Part shown: positions 8,103 through 15,797 of the stretch, in pieces
Numbering within the stretch: position 1 is the first letter of the stretch
Layout of the letters: every line of letters starts with the position of its first letter
Origin: Lachnospiraceae bacterium
Lineage (GTDB): Bacteria; Bacillota; Clostridia; Lachnospirales; Anaerotignaceae
Direction: 5' to 3'
Assembly: GCA_019422065.1 (NCBI GenBank)
Contig: JAHZEA010000022.1
Span: 1-31,795 of the forward strand
Length of the DNA: 31,795 nt
Notes under the pieces: model-generated
Database searches by the model: none
What the model saw: only the letters and a program-made list of their open reading frames with translations
Told to the model about the DNA's origin: nothing
Program-made: the position numbers and the translations under genes

Positions 8103-9035
8103 TTAAATCGCCGTATTTTTCATTATTTCTTTGTACTGCTCGTAAAGTTCTTTAATTATTTCTTCGGCAGTCTGCTCTTTATTTACAAGTCCGGCAATCT
8201 GTCCGCTCATTACTGAGCCGTTTTCAATATCGCCCTCTACTACAGCTCTTCTTAAAGCGCCGCGGCCAAGCTTATCAAGTTCTTCTGCTGGTGCATTGTT
8301 TTTCTCCAGCTCCTCAAACTTTCTAGCAAGCTTATTTCTTATTACACGTACAGGATGGCCTGTTGAGGCGCCTGTTGTAGTTGTGTCGATATCTTTTGCC
8401 TTTATAATTCTGTCTTTATAATTCTGGTGAACGGTACACTCTTTAGCTACAAGAAATCTTGTGCCTATCTGAAAGCCTGAAGCACCAAGCATTCTGGCTG
8501 CAGCCATTCCTCTGCCGTCAGCTATACCGCCGGCTGCTATAACAGGTATGTTAAGGGCATCTACCACCTGAGGCACAAGTGCCATAGTTGTAATTTTGCC
8601 TACATGTCCTCCGGACTCACAGCCTTCTGCTATTACAGCGTCGGCACCGTCTTTTTCCATTCTTTTGGCAATAGCTACTGAAGGGGCTACAGGAAGCACT
8701 TTTGTACCGGCTTCCTTAAACATTTGGATATACTTTCCCGGACTTCCGGCGCCTGTTGTTACAACCGGAACCTTCTGCTCGCATACCGCCTTAACTATTT
8801 CATCGGCGAACTGGCTTAAAAGCATGATATTTACGGCAAAAGGTTTATCTGTCCTCTCCCTTATTTCTTTTATAGCCTTAACGCAGCCTTCAGCATCAAG
8901 ATGACCTGTGGCAAGAACTCCCAATCCGCCTGCTTCTGACACAGCAGAAACAAGGCTTGGGTCTGAAATCCACGCCATAGCCCCCTGAATTATAGGATAT
9001 TGTATATTGAGCAAACCGCAAATATCTGCGTACAT
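8103..9035 (-). CDS. fabK: Enoyl-ACP reductase II (FMN-dependent)
   Basis: FabK reduces trans-2-enoyl-ACP in the last step of each cycle, using FMN and NAD(P)H. It is a TIM-barrel flavoprotein typical of Firmicutes lacking FabI. Visible family features are YPIIQGAMAWISDPSLV at the start, AEGCESGGHVGKITTM in the phosphate/substrate region and GGIADGRGMAAARMLGA-like GxGGIADG. A GTG four codons upstream is in frame, but the ATG of MYADICGLL has the better ribosome site (GGGTGG, eight bases), giving 310 residues. Its place after acpP and the absence of any fabI nearby make it the operon's enoyl reductase. Confidence 0.95.
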   Translation of the reverse strand: MYADICGLLNIQYPIIQGAMAWISDPSLVSAVSEAGGLGVLATGHLDAEGCVKAIKEIRERTDKPFAVNIMLLSQFADEIVKAVCEQKVPVVTTGAGSPGKYIQMFKEAGTKVLPVAPSVAIAKRMEKDGADAVIAEGCESGGHVGKITTMALVPQVVDALNIPVIAAGGIADGRGMAAARMLGASGFQIGTRFLVAKECTVHQNYKDRIIKAKDIDTTTTGASTGHPVRVIRNKLARKFEELEKNNAPAEELDKLGRGALRRAVVEGDIENGSVMSGQIAGLVNKEQTAEEIIKELYEQYKEIMKNTAI

Positions 9036-9093
9036 TATTAATTCCACCCGCTTTTTAAAAATTTACTTAAATTATTGCTTTTATTGGTTATTA

Positions 9094-9315
9094 TTATTCT
9101 TTGCTGCTTTCTACAAGCTTAACAACATCGCCTACTGTTTCGATGCCTTCTACATTTTCGATTTTAACGTCAAACTCGTCCTCGATGTCGTTGATTATCT
9201 GGAAAAGGTCAAGGGAATCAGCCTCAAGGTCTGTTTTTACGTTTGTTTCCATTGTAATTTCCTCTACGTCTTTTCCTGTCTGGTCAGCGATTATTTCTCT
9301 TATTCTTTCAAACAT
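9094..9315 (-). CDS. acpP: Acyl carrier protein
   Basis: AcpP is the acidic carrier that holds growing acyl chains on 4'-phosphopantetheine. It has 73 residues with the attachment site at Ser34 in LEADSLDLFQ, and the helices are strongly acidic as expected. AGGAGG precedes the ATG. An acyl carrier gene directly after fabH and before fabK is the usual Firmicute arrangement. No holo-ACP synthase gene is in the window. Confidence 0.97.
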   Translation of the reverse strand: MFERIREIIADQTGKDVEEITMETNVKTDLEADSLDLFQIINDIEDEFDVKIENVEGIETVGDVVKLVESSKE

Positions 9316-9370
9316 TATAAAACCCTCCTGTAATAAAGTAAATATAAATTAATTTATGCCTTAAGCGCCA

Positions 9371-10345
9371 TTAAAACTTAATAAGCATTGAACCCCATGT
9401 AAGACCGGCTCCAAAGCCTGTAAGTACGCCGACGCTTCCTTCTTTAATAATGCCTTTTTCAACCATTTCGTTTAACGCTATTGGTATGCTGGCAGATGAT
9501 GTGTTTCCGTACTCATCCATATTCATATAAAACTTGTCCATTGGTATTTTAAGCTTGCGGCTTATAATCTCAACTATTCTGCTGTTAGCCTGATGCGGAA
9601 GTACAAAGTCCAAGTCTTCAACTGTAACACCGGCTTTTTCCATAAGGCTCTTTACTGATTTTGGAACTGTTCTTGTGGCAAAATCGAAAATTGCCCTGCC
9701 GTCCATGTAAAGGTCTCTTTTGGCCTGTCTTGATACATCATTAAAGGCATTGCCCGCAGGAGAATGTCCGCCTGTAAGAGCCATACCCTTAGCGCCGTCG
9801 CTTCCCATTTCTTCTGCAAGAAGTCCTGTTCTTTCTTCTGTTCTTTCAACAAATACACCTGCGGCGCCATCGCCGAAAAGTACGCATGTGCTTCTGTCTT
9901 CAAAATCAAGATATTTTGAAAGCACTTCAGCGCCTATAACTATGGCGTTTTTATATACGCCGCTTTTTATGTATTTATCAGCTATTGAAAGGCCAAATAT
10001 AAAGCCTGAGCACGCTGCGCCTATATCAAAAGCAACAGCATTGGCTGCGCCTATATTGCCCTGAACAAGACACGCCGTAGATGGTGTTGTGTAATCGGCC
10101 GAAACCGATGCAACTATTATTAAATCAATATCCAAAGGGTCTATACCAGCCTTTTGAATCAGTTCTTTTGCAACGCCTGTAGCTATATCGGAAGTATTTT
10201 CGCCTTTAGAGAAATGGCGTCTTTTAATTCCGCTGCGCGAGCTTATCCACTCGTCATTTGTGTCAACAATTTTAGCCAGGTCGTCATTTGTTACAATCAT
10301 ATCAGGCACACAGGCGCCTGTAGCAGTAATTTTAGAAAAATACAT
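9371..10345 (-). CDS. fabH: Beta-ketoacyl-ACP synthase III
   Basis: FabH starts fatty-acid synthesis by condensing an acyl-CoA primer with malonyl-ACP. It has 324 residues from MYFSKITATG. The catalytic triad is Cys112 (GAACSGFIFG), His251 (LPHQANSRI) and Asn281 (YGNTSSASI). An upstream in-frame TTG is possible, but GGGAG is better spaced from the ATG used here. It is the first enzyme gene of the operon, 45 bases after the fabT-like regulator. The sequence does not show whether straight or branched primers are preferred. Confidence 0.96.
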   Translation of the reverse strand: MYFSKITATGACVPDMIVTNDDLAKIVDTNDEWISSRSGIKRRHFSKGENTSDIATGVAKELIQKAGIDPLDIDLIIVASVSADYTTPSTACLVQGNIGAANAVAFDIGAACSGFIFGLSIADKYIKSGVYKNAIVIGAEVLSKYLDFEDRSTCVLFGDGAAGVFVERTEERTGLLAEEMGSDGAKGMALTGGHSPAGNAFNDVSRQAKRDLYMDGRAIFDFATRTVPKSVKSLMEKAGVTVEDLDFVLPHQANSRIVEIISRKLKIPMDKFYMNMDEYGNTSSASIPIALNEMVEKGIIKEGSVGVLTGFGAGLTWGSMLIKF

Positions 10346-10390
10346 GACCAATCTCCCATATTTAATTTTTTATACCGGCTTAAAACCTGC

Positions 10391-10831
10391 TTAGCATTCG
10401 TTTTTAATATACCCGTCCAGCTTTTTAAGCGCGCCGTAAAGAAGGTTAACTTCCTCTTTAGTCAGGTTTTGAGTGCAGTTTTTAATCATCTGTATATGAA
10501 ACTGAGCGTGTATTCTGTATAAAAGCCGGCCCTTACCGGTTAAACGCACTTTAACCACACGCCGGTCATCCTGGCATCTGAACCGTTCCACATAGCCCTT
10601 TTTAACAAGGTTATTAACAGCCACAGTCAGGGTTCCCATAGTTATTCTAAGGCTTTTAGCCACAGAACTCATGCTTTTAGCTTCATACATTCCTATAGCG
10701 TCTATTGTGTGTACTTCCGTAATTGAAACATCCTTAAAATGCCCCGCTTTAAAGGCGTTGCTTTCTATTTTAACAATACTGTTGTATATATCCACTATAA
10801 GCTCGTTTAGTGAACGGCAGAGGCTTTCCAT
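10391..10831 (-). CDS. fabT: MarR-family repressor of fatty-acid synthesis (FabT-like)
   Basis: This is a 146-residue winged-helix protein. The helix-turn-helix region is MSSVAKSLRITMGTLTVAVNNL at about residues 54-75, and the wing contains ERFRCQDDRRVVKVRLTGKG, with the DRR typical of MarR proteins. Known FabT proteins sit first in the same operon in streptococci and relatives and repress it when bound to long-chain acyl-ACP. Here the same position, the operon gene order and a TTTGA-N3-TCAAA palindrome at its promoter support that role. Autoregulation is therefore likely. A GGGTGA site lies about eight bases before the ATG. The ligand and the regulated set are inferred. Confidence 0.9.
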   Translation of the reverse strand: MESLCRSLNELIVDIYNSIVKIESNAFKAGHFKDVSITEVHTIDAIGMYEAKSMSSVAKSLRITMGTLTVAVNNLVKKGYVERFRCQDDRRVVKVRLTGKGRLLYRIHAQFHIQMIKNCTQNLTKEEVNLLYGALKKLDGYIKNEC

Positions 10832-10871
10832 AATGCAATCACCCTGAAAAATGACTTAATTATCCAAATAT

Positions 10872-10884
10872 TTTGATAGTCAAA
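10872..10884. promoter_or_regulatory. FabT-type operator palindrome
   Basis: TTTGATAGTCAAA is a five-base-arm inverted repeat matching the TTTGA-N3-TCAAA core known for FabT boxes. Read on the minus strand it begins at the last base of the -10 hexamer and covers the likely transcription start, which suits repression by blocking polymerase. Confidence 0.75.
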
Positions 10885-10912
10885 GTATAATTGATTATAT
10901 CTTATTAGTCAA
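10884..10912 (-). promoter_or_regulatory. Sigma-A promoter of the fatty-acid operon
   Basis: On the minus strand TTGACT and TATACT are separated by exactly 17 bp, about 50 bp before the fabT ATG. The -35 lies in a degenerate half-copy of the same FabT-like sequence (CTTGACTAATAAG). Confidence 0.88.
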
Positions 10913-11333
10913 GTATGATTAAGACGCAAAAAAAGCCCCGTTTTTTTATTTAAAATAAGTTTTTGTGAATTTTTATTAGGCCTTGCGGATAAATACGCAT
11001 AAAAATCGGATATTTTAGCATTATTTTAAACCATTTTATGTGTTTATAAAACAAAAAGCGGTTTAAAAACCATACTATTACCCATTATTAAAGCACTGCG
11101 CCAATACACGCAGGAAATACATGATTAAAAATCGTTTAGAATTATTATACCACAAATATCCTTTAATAACATTAATAAACAGAGCCGTTGATTAAAAATT
11201 TACACTCTGTTCATAATATAATCCGTACCCTTTAAAGCCTTTTAATCTTATAATGCGTTCTTTAAAGGCCTTTGTGGTAAAACTACACAAAATAGTGTTA
11301 AAATAAATGTAAGTTAAATTTGGCCGCCACATA

Positions 11334-11362
11334 TTGACAATGCTTAAATCATATAATATAGT
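11334..11362 (+). promoter_or_regulatory. Sigma-A promoter of the FabK-like flavoprotein gene
   Basis: TTGACA, 17-bp spacer, TATAGT. The leader to the ATG is about 60 bases and ends in CAGGAGATG, a good ribosome site. Confidence 0.85.
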
Positions 11363-11429
11363 AATCTAAACTACATGTATAATATTCAGTTTAAATAACA
11401 GATAATTTTAATATACAGGAGATGTTAAT

Positions 11430-12491
11430 ATGAAGCTTAAACCGGTTAAGATAGGGAATTTAACTTTAAAAGTGCCCATTATTCAGGGCGGTATGGGCAT
11501 AGGCGTCAGCCTTTCTTCCCTTGCCGGCGCGGTTGCTAAAGAAGGCGGTATGGGCGTTATTTCAGCGGCTCAGCCGGGCTTTGACCGTGAGGAATGGAAA
11601 ACAAATCCCCTTGGCGCCAATTTAAAGGCTCTGGGAGAGCATATAAAAAGAGCAAAAGAAATATCAAATAACGGCGTTATAGGCGTAAATATAATGCGCG
11701 CTTCATGCGATTACGATAAATACGTTCAGTGCTGTGTAGATAACGGAGCAGACGCCATAATTTCAGGCGCCGGTCTGCCTATAGAGCTTCCTAAGCTTTT
11801 GGAAGGCACAAGTGTTAAGTTTGCACCTATTGTTTCATCACTTAAAGCGGCTAAAGTTCTTTTTACACTTTGGGAAAGACGCTACAAAAAAGTATCAGAC
11901 TTTGTTGTTATAGAAGGCCCTAAAGCCGGCGGCCACCTTGGCTTTACACCTGAAGAAGCAGTTAGCCTTACAAAAGAAACATATGACGGCGAAGTTAAAA
12001 AAATAATAGACTATGTTCACTCTTACGGCGATAAAATAGGAAAATTTATACCTGTATTTTTTGCCGGCGGCGTATTTGACAGAAAAGATATAGACCATTA
12101 TATGTCTTTAGGTGCCGACGGCGTGCAAATGGCAACACGTTTTGTTACAACTTACGAGTGCGACGCGCCTATGAGCTTTAAAGAGGCTTATTTAAATGCC
12201 TCAAAAGACGACATAGTTATTGTTAAAAGCCCTGTTGGCATGCCGGGCAGAGCCATAAGGAACCCATATGTTAAGCTTAGGGAAAAAGAGCGCGAGAAAA
12301 TAACTCACTGTTTCAGGTGCCTTGAAAAATGCGACCCAGCCACAACTCCTTACTGCATTACAATGGCCCTTATACGTGCCGTAAGAAGCAATGATGAAGC
12401 TGATAATTCACTTATATTCTGCGGTGAAAACGCTTACAGACTTAATAAGCTTACAACAGTTAAAGAAATTTTCGACGAAATTAACCAATAA
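11430..12491 (+). CDS. Nitronate monooxygenase / FabK-like flavoprotein
   Basis: This 353-residue FMN TIM-barrel protein belongs to the 2-nitropropane dioxygenase superfamily that includes FabK. Visible features are VPIIQGGMGIGVSLSSLAGAVA at the N-terminus, GVNIMRA, FVVIEGPKAGGHLGF around residue 160, and FFAGGVFDRKDIDHYMSLGADGVQMATRF. The C-terminus carries a cluster HCFRCLEKCDPATTPYC near residues 295-312 that FabK proteins lack and that could bind metal. It has its own promoter, diverges from the fatty-acid operon and ends at a strong terminator. Known relatives oxidise nitronates, but many members are unassigned, so the substrate is open. It is not a simple duplicate of the operon's FabK. 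Confidence 0.85.
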   Translation: MKLKPVKIGNLTLKVPIIQGGMGIGVSLSSLAGAVAKEGGMGVISAAQPGFDREEWKTNPLGANLKALGEHIKRAKEISNNGVIGVNIMRASCDYDKYVQCCVDNGADAIISGAGLPIELPKLLEGTSVKFAPIVSSLKAAKVLFTLWERRYKKVSDFVVIEGPKAGGHLGFTPEEAVSLTKETYDGEVKKIIDYVHSYGDKIGKFIPVFFAGGVFDRKDIDHYMSLGADGVQMATRFVTTYECDAPMSFKEAYLNASKDDIVIVKSPVGMPGRAIRNPYVKLREKEREKITHCFRCLEKCDPATTPYCITMALIRAVRSNDEADNSLIFCGENAYRLNKLTTVKEIFDEINQ

Positions 12492-12524
12492 ATGTTAATG
12501 TTTATGCCCCACATAAACTTTACA

Positions 12525-12568
12525 AAAAAGACCGCTGTTCTTTATTAAACAGTGGTCTTTTTGTTTTT
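12525..12568. terminator. Bidirectional terminator
   Basis: The arms AAGACCGCTGTT and AACAGTGGTCTT (one G-T pair) are followed by TTTTGTTTTT, with an A-run on the opposite side. It serves the rightward flavoprotein gene and probably the leftward alcohol dehydrogenase gene. Confidence 0.88.
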
Positions 12569-12652
12569 ATACTCTTTTTAGCTTTTTTCAGATTATATTA
12601 AATAACTTTTACTGACACGAAAACAGATTTCTGTAAAAAATTTAATAAAATA

Positions 12653-13747
12653 TTATTTGTTGCTGTTTTTAAACATATCATACATATCCTGTCTTGTTAT
12701 TTCTTTTGTTACTGTAGCAAGCTTGCCTTTAACCTGCATAATCTCATCTGTGTAGTAATTTATTTCACTTTCAGTAAAATGCACACGTTTTGTAAGCTTT
12801 TCCAAAAATCCGTCTAAATCAGCTGTGCTTTCAAAGCCTAAAATAGAAAGTATTTTTTCCACTCTGTCCTGCTCCGGCACAAAATCCATATACACCTTTG
12901 TAAACTGCGCATTTGCCGCACCGTGCGGAAGTTCTTTAAAGAAAGTTAAGTAATAACCCATCGCGTGCGGAAGTGAAGTCTGTGACTGAGCTATTGCCAT
13001 GCCGCCTAATGTTGAGGCCAAAAGCAGTTTTTCACGTGTTTGGGTGTCAAACTCGCCTTTTAAAAGCGGGTATTTGCAGTCTTTAAATATTTCCATGCCC
13101 TTTTCTGCAATAGCGTCGCTTAAAAAGCCATGCTCCGAACAGAGATAAGCTTCTATAAGATGTGTAAGTGCGTCAACAGCCGTGTTTCTTGTAATTCCCT
13201 CAGGCAAAGCCTCAAAATATTTTACATCAAGAAATGCTACATCGGCAAATGTCCTTTTGGCTATGCCCATTTTTGTTTTCTTTTCAGGCACAGTTAAAAC
13301 GGCATACTGTGTAACTTCGCTTCCTGTACCGGCAGTTGTTGGAATTTCCACTACTGGCAGATGAGAGCTTTCGCCTTTTTCAAACAAGAACTGTGCTGTT
13401 TTATCCGGGTTAGCCGCCAAAAAAGCTACAGCCTTAGCGCTGTCCATAGGTGAACCGCCGCCTATGCCTATTACAAAGTCCGCTTTTTCAAATATTGTTT
13501 TTTCAGCCGCCTTTTCAACTGTGGATAAAGACGGGTTTTCCTCTATATCATCAAAAATAAAATATTCTATACCGGCTCTTTCAAGTGCCTTTTGCACGTC
13601 GGCCTGCGAACCATTTTTCTTAGCCGATGAACGGCCGGTTATTAAAACCGCTTTTTTACCGAACTGTTTAAAAACATCGGTATTTTTTAATACACAGTCT
13701 TTTCCGAAATACACCTTAGTCGGCATAAAATAATTAAAATCTTTCAT
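12653..13747 (-). CDS. Iron-containing alcohol dehydrogenase family protein
   Basis: This is an NAD(P)-dependent group III dehydrogenase of 364 residues. The dinucleotide-binding GIGGGSPMDSAKA lies near residues 94-106 and IPTTAGTGSEVT near 135-146. The metal ligands Asp192, His196, His261 and His275 are all present (DALTHLIEA, LPHAMGYY, ELPHGAAN). Family members act on butanol, ethanol, propanediol or other alcohols and aldehydes in fermentation. The substrate cannot be read from sequence. GGGAGG precedes the ATG. It has its own promoter, whose -35 overlaps a palindrome. Confidence 0.9.
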   Translation of the reverse strand: MKDFNYFMPTKVYFGKDCVLKNTDVFKQFGKKAVLITGRSSAKKNGSQADVQKALERAGIEYFIFDDIEENPSLSTVEKAAEKTIFEKADFVIGIGGGSPMDSAKAVAFLAANPDKTAQFLFEKGESSHLPVVEIPTTAGTGSEVTQYAVLTVPEKKTKMGIAKRTFADVAFLDVKYFEALPEGITRNTAVDALTHLIEAYLCSEHGFLSDAIAEKGMEIFKDCKYPLLKGEFDTQTREKLLLASTLGGMAIAQSQTSLPHAMGYYLTFFKELPHGAANAQFTKVYMDFVPEQDRVEKILSILGFESTADLDGFLEKLTKRVHFTESEINYYTDEIMQVKGKLATVTKEITRQDMYDMFKNSNK

Positions 13748-13781
13748 TTAGCAAGCCTCCCTGAATTTTATTTTTTTAATA

Positions 13782-13814
13782 AGTATACCTTTTAAGCACA
13801 ATGTTTGTAAACAT
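13782..13814 (-). promoter_or_regulatory. Promoter of the alcohol dehydrogenase gene with overlapping palindrome
   Basis: On the minus strand TTTACA and TATACT are separated by 18 bp. The -35 lies inside ATGTTT-GT-AAACAT (13801-13814), a six-base-arm inverted repeat that could be an operator. No regulator is assigned. Confidence 0.65.
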
Positions 13815-13859
13815 ATTTATCCACAATAATATTAATGAATTTACGTTTTTGCACAAGGG

Positions 13860-14510
13860 TTATCCACCAAATTTAACCACAAAATCATAGATATCCACCG
13901 TGTTATCCACAATATCACCAGCGCCATGGGTTTTAAGATAAGTTTTATCCCTAAAACCATAACTTACGCTTAACACTCTTAAGCCGGCATTTTGGCCTGT
14001 TAAAATATCCACTTCCGAATCGCCTACATAAAGCGTTTCGCTTTTTTTAGCATTTAATTCTTTAAGCGTAATATCCACCATTTCAGGAGACGGCTTTTTT
14101 GCCACACCTTCCTTTTCTCCTGTAACGTAATCAAATATTCCGCTAAAAAGAGTATTGCAGATTTCTTGCGCCGCATTTTGCGGTTTATTTGTAATTACAG
14201 CCAGCTTAATGCCTTTTTCTTTTAATTTTATTAAAACTTCCGTTATGCCGTTATAGGGCTTTGTTTTAATAAGGCAGTGAGTAAAATAATAAGACTTAAA
14301 ATCGTTATACACTAAATCAAAATCATCTCTTTTTTCGGGAAGAGAAAGCAAAAGAAGCTTTTTAAGACCATTTCCCACAAAAGAATTTATCTCTTCAAGG
14401 CTTCTTTCTTTGTAGCCGTATTTATTTAAAATATAATTCACACTGTCGCAAAGGTCGTAAATACTGTTAATAAGTGTTCCGTCCAAATCAAAAAACACGT
14501 TTTTATACAT
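13860..14510 (-). CDS. HAD-family phosphatase (phosphoglycolate phosphatase-like)
   Basis: This 216-residue haloacid dehalogenase-superfamily hydrolase has Asp nucleophiles Asp8 and Asp10 in FFDLDGTLINS, the motif II threonine in LAVITNKPQ, the motif III lysine region in EGVAKKPSPEM and motif IV in YVGDSEVDILTG. A helical cap between motifs I and II puts it in subfamily IA, like Gph and PpaX. Members dephosphorylate small metabolites, for example phosphoglycolate or pyrophosphate, and the specific substrate is not shown. AGGAAG lies seven bases before the ATG. The gene has its own promoter, and no clear terminator separates it from the alcohol dehydrogenase promoter. Confidence 0.88.
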   Translation of the reverse strand: MYKNVFFDLDGTLINSIYDLCDSVNYILNKYGYKERSLEEINSFVGNGLKKLLLLSLPEKRDDFDLVYNDFKSYYFTHCLIKTKPYNGITEVLIKLKEKGIKLAVITNKPQNAAQEICNTLFSGIFDYVTGEKEGVAKKPSPEMVDITLKELNAKKSETLYVGDSEVDILTGQNAGLRVLSVSYGFRDKTYLKTHGAGDIVDNTVDIYDFVVKFGG

Positions 14511-14540
14511 AAAGACACTTCCTTTTAATTTGTCAGTGTG

Positions 14541-14569
14541 AATTTACCACAGTATAGAATAATTTTCAA
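14541..14569 (-). promoter_or_regulatory. Probable promoter of the HAD phosphatase gene
   Basis: On the minus strand TTGAAA, 17-bp spacer, then TAAATT preceded by TGG (extended -10). Confidence 0.6.
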
Positions 14570-14572
14570 CAC

Positions 14573-14604
14573 AAAAATAAGGCGCCTTATAGGACGCCTT
14601 ATAA
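14573..14604 (-). terminator. Terminator of the TrpX-type binding protein gene
   Basis: On the minus strand the arms ATAAGGCG and CGCCTTAT are followed by TTTTTG, 20 bases after the gene's stop. Confidence 0.85.
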
Positions 14605-14623
14605 TAAATTTTATATTTTTAAA

Positions 14624-15706
14624 TTATTTCTCAACTGTTACTGTTTCGCCGTTTTCTATTATATAATCAGCTTTATCAAGAACGCTTTGAGGTATTTCGA
14701 TACCAAGCTTTTCTGCCATATCTTTGTTAACTGTTACATTGTTTGTTTTAGGGTACTCAACAGGCATAGTTGAAATATCTCCGCCTTCAAATACTTTTTT
14801 AGCAAACTCACCTGTTTGCAGTCCAAGCTGATAAAAATCAAGGCCTACTGTTGCAAGACCGCCGTTTTCGCACATTCCGGCTTCACCTACAATTACAGGT
14901 ATCTGTTTTGTTTCGGAAATCTGGCCTACTGTTGCCATTGTAGCTGCAAATGTATTATCTGTAGGAAGGTATATAACATCAACCTTTTCTGCCATTGTTT
15001 CAACTGCCTGAGCAACATCGTTTGAGCCTGTAACTGTGCTTACTTCAACTGTAAGACCAAGCTTTTCAGCCTCAGCCTGAGCTGTTTCGGCCTGAACCTG
15101 ACTGTTTACTTCACTGGAATTATACATAATTCCAACTGTTTGAGCATCAGGAATAATTTCTTTAAGAAGTGCCATTTGGTCGGCAATAGGTGTTTCATCA
15201 TTAACGCCTGAAACATTTCCGCCCGGCTCCTCATTGCTTTCAACAAGGCCTGCTGCCTCAAAAGAAGTGATTGCTGTTCCAATTACAGGTATTTCCTGTG
15301 TTTCTGTAGCCAAAGACTGTGTAGCCGGTGTAGAAATACCCACAAGATAATCATAGCCATTATTTACAAACTGCTGGCTTATTGTTTTAAGGTTTGACTG
15401 GTCGCCCTGTGCGTTTTGATAGTCAAAAACTATATTTTCCCCGTCTGTGTAACCGTTTTCTGCTAAATAATCAAGAAATCCCTGACGGCATTTATCAAGA
15501 GCGTCATGCTCACTTAACTGCAAAATACCAACTGTTATCTGTTCCGAGCTTGTTTCGCCTGAAGCTGAAGCAGTTTGGGAAGATGTTTCACCTGATGACT
15601 GTGAAGACGCACTTCCTGATGAGCTATTTGAAGAACTGCATCCTGTAAAAGCCATTAAAACAGCCGCAGTCATAACAGCTGCTATAATTCTAAAATTCTT
15701 TTTCAT
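14624..15706 (-). CDS. ABC transporter substrate-binding lipoprotein, TrpX/ABC_sub_bind type
   Basis: This 360-residue protein has a lipoprotein signal (Lys-rich start, hydrophobic core, lipobox FTGC at about residues 20-23) and a Ser/Thr-rich linker. The periplasmic-binding-like body starts at ITVGILQLSEHDALD. GFLDYLAENGYTDGEN, NVSGVNDETPIADQM and KQIPVIVGEAGMCENGG are typical of the family of uncharacterised binding proteins that includes TrpX of streptococci, some of which bind aromatic or other amino acids. It would sit on the outer face of the membrane and deliver ligand to an ABC permease. No permease or ATPase gene follows, because a terminator lies directly downstream, so it is an orphan here. 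Upstream there are three 15-bp repeats. Confidence 0.9.
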   Translation of the reverse strand: MKKNFRIIAAVMTAAVLMAFTGCSSSNSSSGSASSQSSGETSSQTASASGETSSEQITVGILQLSEHDALDKCRQGFLDYLAENGYTDGENIVFDYQNAQGDQSNLKTISQQFVNNGYDYLVGISTPATQSLATETQEIPVIGTAITSFEAAGLVESNEEPGGNVSGVNDETPIADQMALLKEIIPDAQTVGIMYNSSEVNSQVQAETAQAEAEKLGLTVEVSTVTGSNDVAQAVETMAEKVDVIYLPTDNTFAATMATVGQISETKQIPVIVGEAGMCENGGLATVGLDFYQLGLQTGEFAKKVFEGGDISTMPVEYPKTNNVTVNKDMAEKLGIEIPQSVLDKADYIIENGETVTVEK

Positions 15707-15768
15707 AATTAATATCCCCCTTTAAACACCTCTTTGTAAATTTAAGCCAAATTAAATTGGTGTCATTG

Positions 15769-15797
15769 ATTATAGCACAGAGTTTTTCAAATTTCAA
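15769..15797 (-). promoter_or_regulatory. Sigma-A promoter of the TrpX-type gene
   Basis: On the minus strand TTGAAA and TATAAT are separated by 17 bp, about 60 bp before the gene's ATG. The -35 directly abuts the 15-bp repeat array. Confidence 0.85.

Larger units (their letters stand above)
10832..11429. other. 598-bp divergent intergenic region between fabT and the FabK-like gene
   Basis: It holds the fabT promoter/operator at one end and the promoter of the rightward gene at the other. Between them are AT-rich DNA, a 9-bp inverted repeat (TTTTAAACC 11024-11032 with GGTTTAAAA 11060-11068), a small CTGCG/CGCAG hairpin at 11096-11113, and an extended -10-like TGGTATAAT on the minus strand near 11143-11152 without a good -35. 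I see no convincing gene. Confidence 0.6.

Noticed and set aside
9007..9352. Open frames antisense to acpP and other conserved genes
   Set aside because: They lie opposite genes with clear catalytic motifs, lack ribosome sites and resemble no protein family. They are reading-frame shadows.
9344..9357. Perfect palindrome ATAAATTAATTTAT between fabH and acpP
   Set aside because: It is AT-only, lies inside an operon without an accompanying promoter, and is easily produced by chance.
11122..11200. Repeated TGATTAAAAAT strings and CCTTTAAAG/CTTTAAAGG inverted repeat in the fabT upstream region
   Set aside because: The spacing is irregular and the AT content is high. They do not match the FabT palindrome or the 15-bp array, so I did not call operators.
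13817..13911. Cluster of DnaA-box-like sites: TTATCCACA at 13817 and 13903, TTATCCACC at 13860
   Set aside because: Two perfect boxes within 95 bp looked like a DnaA-binding locus. However, two of the three lie in the end of the HAD gene, where the codons for Val-Asp-Asn/Ile repeat, and similar TATCCAC strings recur elsewhere in the same gene and in fabH. There is no replication gene nearby.
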